NCBI RefSeq assembly: GCF_037023145.1
Contig: NZ_CP146094.1
Span: 277,810-341,809, forward strand
DNA length: 64,000 bases
Reading direction: 5' to 3'
Source of the DNA: Ralstonia sp. RRA
GTDB lineage: Bacteria; Pseudomonadota; Gammaproteobacteria; Burkholderiales; Burkholderiaceae
Below the pieces are notes generated by a model. That model was not told the origin of the DNA and ran no database searches. It saw nothing but the letters and a program-made list of their open reading frames with translations. This document shows, piece after piece, positions 62,658 through 64,000 of this stretch (the stretch's first letter is position 1; each line of letters opens with the position of its first letter). A program made the position numbers and the translations under genes.

Positions 62658-63299
62658 TTATGCGGCCCAGCCAGCGCGAACATACCGGCGAGCCGATTCC
62701 TCGCTCCCACGAACGACGACTGACTCGTCGTTCAGCATTCCCGGGATGTCGTAATGCTCGACGAAGTCCGCCAGGCTCTCACTGAGTTCACGGTAGTTCA
62801 CGCGCCTGGTGTCCAGGACATCGAACTTGAGTATCTCGCCAGCGTAGGAGCCCTCAGTGAGTTCCGCGCCAGCTCGTTCGATATCAGCAAACTTCGCCTC
62901 GATGACTCTCCCGACGGCGAATTGAATTGCTTCCGCATCGAATTCGGACGTGAGTCTTCGGGTACTCTCAGCAGTGGCGACTCCCTCAAGCGATTTGAGT
63001 ACGAAGACGAGCGAAAACGACGGCGGAGTATCCGCCTCGTCGTGCCGCGCGATGATCCTGCCCCAGTCCATTGAGACCGTTGCAGCCGGCTGGCCAAGCT
63101 CGGCAAGGAGCCCCTGGCGACGTGCGTCATAGGAACGATGTCCTTTCCGAATGCCTAGGCACTCGAGTTCCTGAACGACAATGTCATCAAGCAGGAACTG
63201 AGGAAGCGCAATCTGTGGCCAGCGCCTTATGTCTTCGGGTTTCAGCCCATTGCGAATGAGTTGTGCAGCTTGCTCACGCGATTGAACACGGATCGCCAT
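62658..63299 (-). CDS. Hypothetical protein
   Basis: 213 residues from ATG 63299 with GGAGAG upstream. Soluble, with helical N terminus (SREQAAQLIRNGLKPEDIRR) and alternating segments (YAGEILKFDVLDTRRVNYRE, VVVRGSEESARRYVRAGW). No recognisable family. It converges on the HU-like gene 18 bases away. Confidence 0.6.
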   Translation of the reverse strand: MAIRVQSREQAAQLIRNGLKPEDIRRWPQIALPQFLLDDIVVQELECLGIRKGHRSYDARRQGLLAELGQPAATVSMDWGRIIARHDEADTPPSFSLVFVLKSLEGVATAESTRRLTSEFDAEAIQFAVGRVIEAKFADIERAGAELTEGSYAGEILKFDVLDTRRVNYRELSESLADFVEHYDIPGMLNDESVVVRGSEESARRYVRAGWAA

Positions 63300-63624
63300 G
63301 TCTCTCCTGGGCCCTTAGCCTTGTACTGGTCTTTGTCTGTCGCCCCACCCGAGGGAGGCCGCAAGTATCTTCTCACCGGCTTCTTCCCCCTGCCATCTCG
63401 AAACGCGTCGTATTGGCGGGCTTTTTCCAACTGCAGTAGCACACACCTTTATCGATCTGGCACGAGAATGAAAAAAGGCCACCCCGGGGGGGGGGTGGCC
63501 TTGTTCACGCTAATACGATCAAGGATGCAGTTAGATGCATCCGTCGCAGGACTGCCGTCCTGAAGGGCAAGCGCTGCTTTACTGCGTCACCGGCAGTTCC
63601 CGACTGGGGATTGCCAATCCACGC
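63300..63624. other. Intergenic region, 325 bases
   Basis: No credible gene. Contains the terminator at 63471-63500 serving the minus-strand gene to the right. Confidence 0.5.
63471..63500 (-). terminator. Rho-independent terminator
   Basis: On the minus strand, GGCCACCCC and GGGGTGGCC form a 9-bp stem around six C, followed by TTTTTT. It ends the transcript of the gene at 63625. Confidence 0.85.
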
Positions 63625-64000
63625 TTAGGCGGAACCTCGCGCAACTTTGGTAGCACCAAGACGTTGCCGCGCCTCCGCGCAGGCGTCTGCAAGCAAACCG
63701 CGGGACAGCCCTTGGAAGTCAGTTTGCCCGACTAGATCCTCCCACCGGCCGCTCGATGAATGTCCGCCGCAGTGTGCAGAGCCGACTTCGATACCGGCAT
63801 GCTCGATCACAACCGACACAGCGACTGCGCTGGAACGGCCATTGGCGAATTCGAACAAATCAATGACGTCGAAAAGCGCTTCGCCGCTCTCAGGGGCCGG
63901 GAAAAACTCGTCACGGTCGACGATCACCTTCGCCGTGATGTCCCCGATCTCCCGGCGCACCAGCACTTCAGCGCCATAAGGCGATGACTCGAGTATGGCG
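63625..64000 (-). CDS. Hypothetical protein, 5' end off window
   Basis: 125 codons are visible; the frame stays open to the window edge (reading SSPYGAEVLVRREIGDITAK upstream of an internal GTG), so the start is outside. Contains IVDRDEFFPAPESGEALFDV and VIEHAGIEVGSAHCGGHSSS. No family recognised. Confidence 0.5.
   Translation of the reverse strand, partial: AILESSPYGAEVLVRREIGDITAKVIVDRDEFFPAPESGEALFDVIDLFEFANGRSSAVAVSVVIEHAGIEVGSAHCGGHSSSGRWEDLVGQTDFQGLSRGLLADACAEARQRLGATKVARGSA

Noticed and set aside
63242..63442. 66-aa minus-strand ORF
   Set aside because: Overlaps the start of the 62658-63299 gene and its ribosome site; no supporting signal.

Overview
GC-rich, mobile-element-dominated accessory DNA, most likely from a Burkholderiales-type betaproteobacterium; related islands also occur in Pseudomonas. 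The inference rests on gene content (CzcCBA/CusCBAF-type RND pumps, PbrABC-like genes, a PAGI-2/ICEclc-type integrase, Tn4651-type Tn3 transposon) and codon bias. It is not a species identification. No tRNA, rRNA or CRISPR array was found.

Layout. (1) 1-7775: right part of a Tn3-family element of the Tn4651/Tn5041 type: a KfrA-like protein, DUF2807-like protein, ParD/ParE-like toxin-antitoxin pair, tyrosine recombinase, TnpC-like regulator, frameshifted transposase gene and terminal inverted repeat at 7738-7775. (2) 7824-18658: divalent-metal efflux module: ArsR, CDF exporter, CsoR/RcnR repressor with a deleted MFS exporter, and a czcCBA-like operon whose czcC is cut by an IS5-family element. 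(3) 18764-25488: dihydrolipoamide dehydrogenase, a second ArsR, then a copper operon (CopA, CueR, ferredoxin, glutaredoxin-MauE fusion, CopZ-like chaperone). (4) 25589-31569: Lrp/hydroxyphenylpyruvate dioxygenase pair, LysR, XRE regulator, a LysR effector domain without HTH, and an ICE-type integrase transcribed leftward. The integrase and a candidate end near 31.8 kb suggest that 1-31.8 kb is cargo at one end of an ICE. (5) 31.8-44.6 kb: copper/silver block (MerR, P-type ATPase, CusC-B-A-F, CzcE-like and several small secreted proteins). (6) 44.7-51.9 kb: lead/cadmium/zinc block (PbrR/CadR, PbrA, separate LspA and UppP homologues, YdcF-like protein, cytochrome c-FTR1 permease). (7) 51970-56153: Tn3-family transposition module with a tyrosine recombinase. 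(8) 56.1-64 kb: a dif-like Xer site at 56776-56803, then mostly unrecognised genes, a broken tyrosine recombinase and an HU/IHF-like protein.

How it works together. Metal sensors (two ArsR, CsoR/RcnR, two CueR-like, one PbrR/CadR) sit next to dyad operators and MerR-type promoters with 19-bp spacers. Cytosolic metal is exported by P-type ATPases and the CDF protein. RND systems carry periplasmic metal across the outer membrane, helped by CusF-, CzcE- and other small periplasmic proteins. Several exporters are damaged (czcC, MFS), as are two mobility genes (tnpA, recombinase at 60 kb), which suggests repeated insertion and decay. The most notable points are the dif-like site beside the transposon end, a candidate ICE end inside a copper-resistance gene, and a recurring family of small secreted copper-locus proteins, two of them preceded by short overlapping ORFs.
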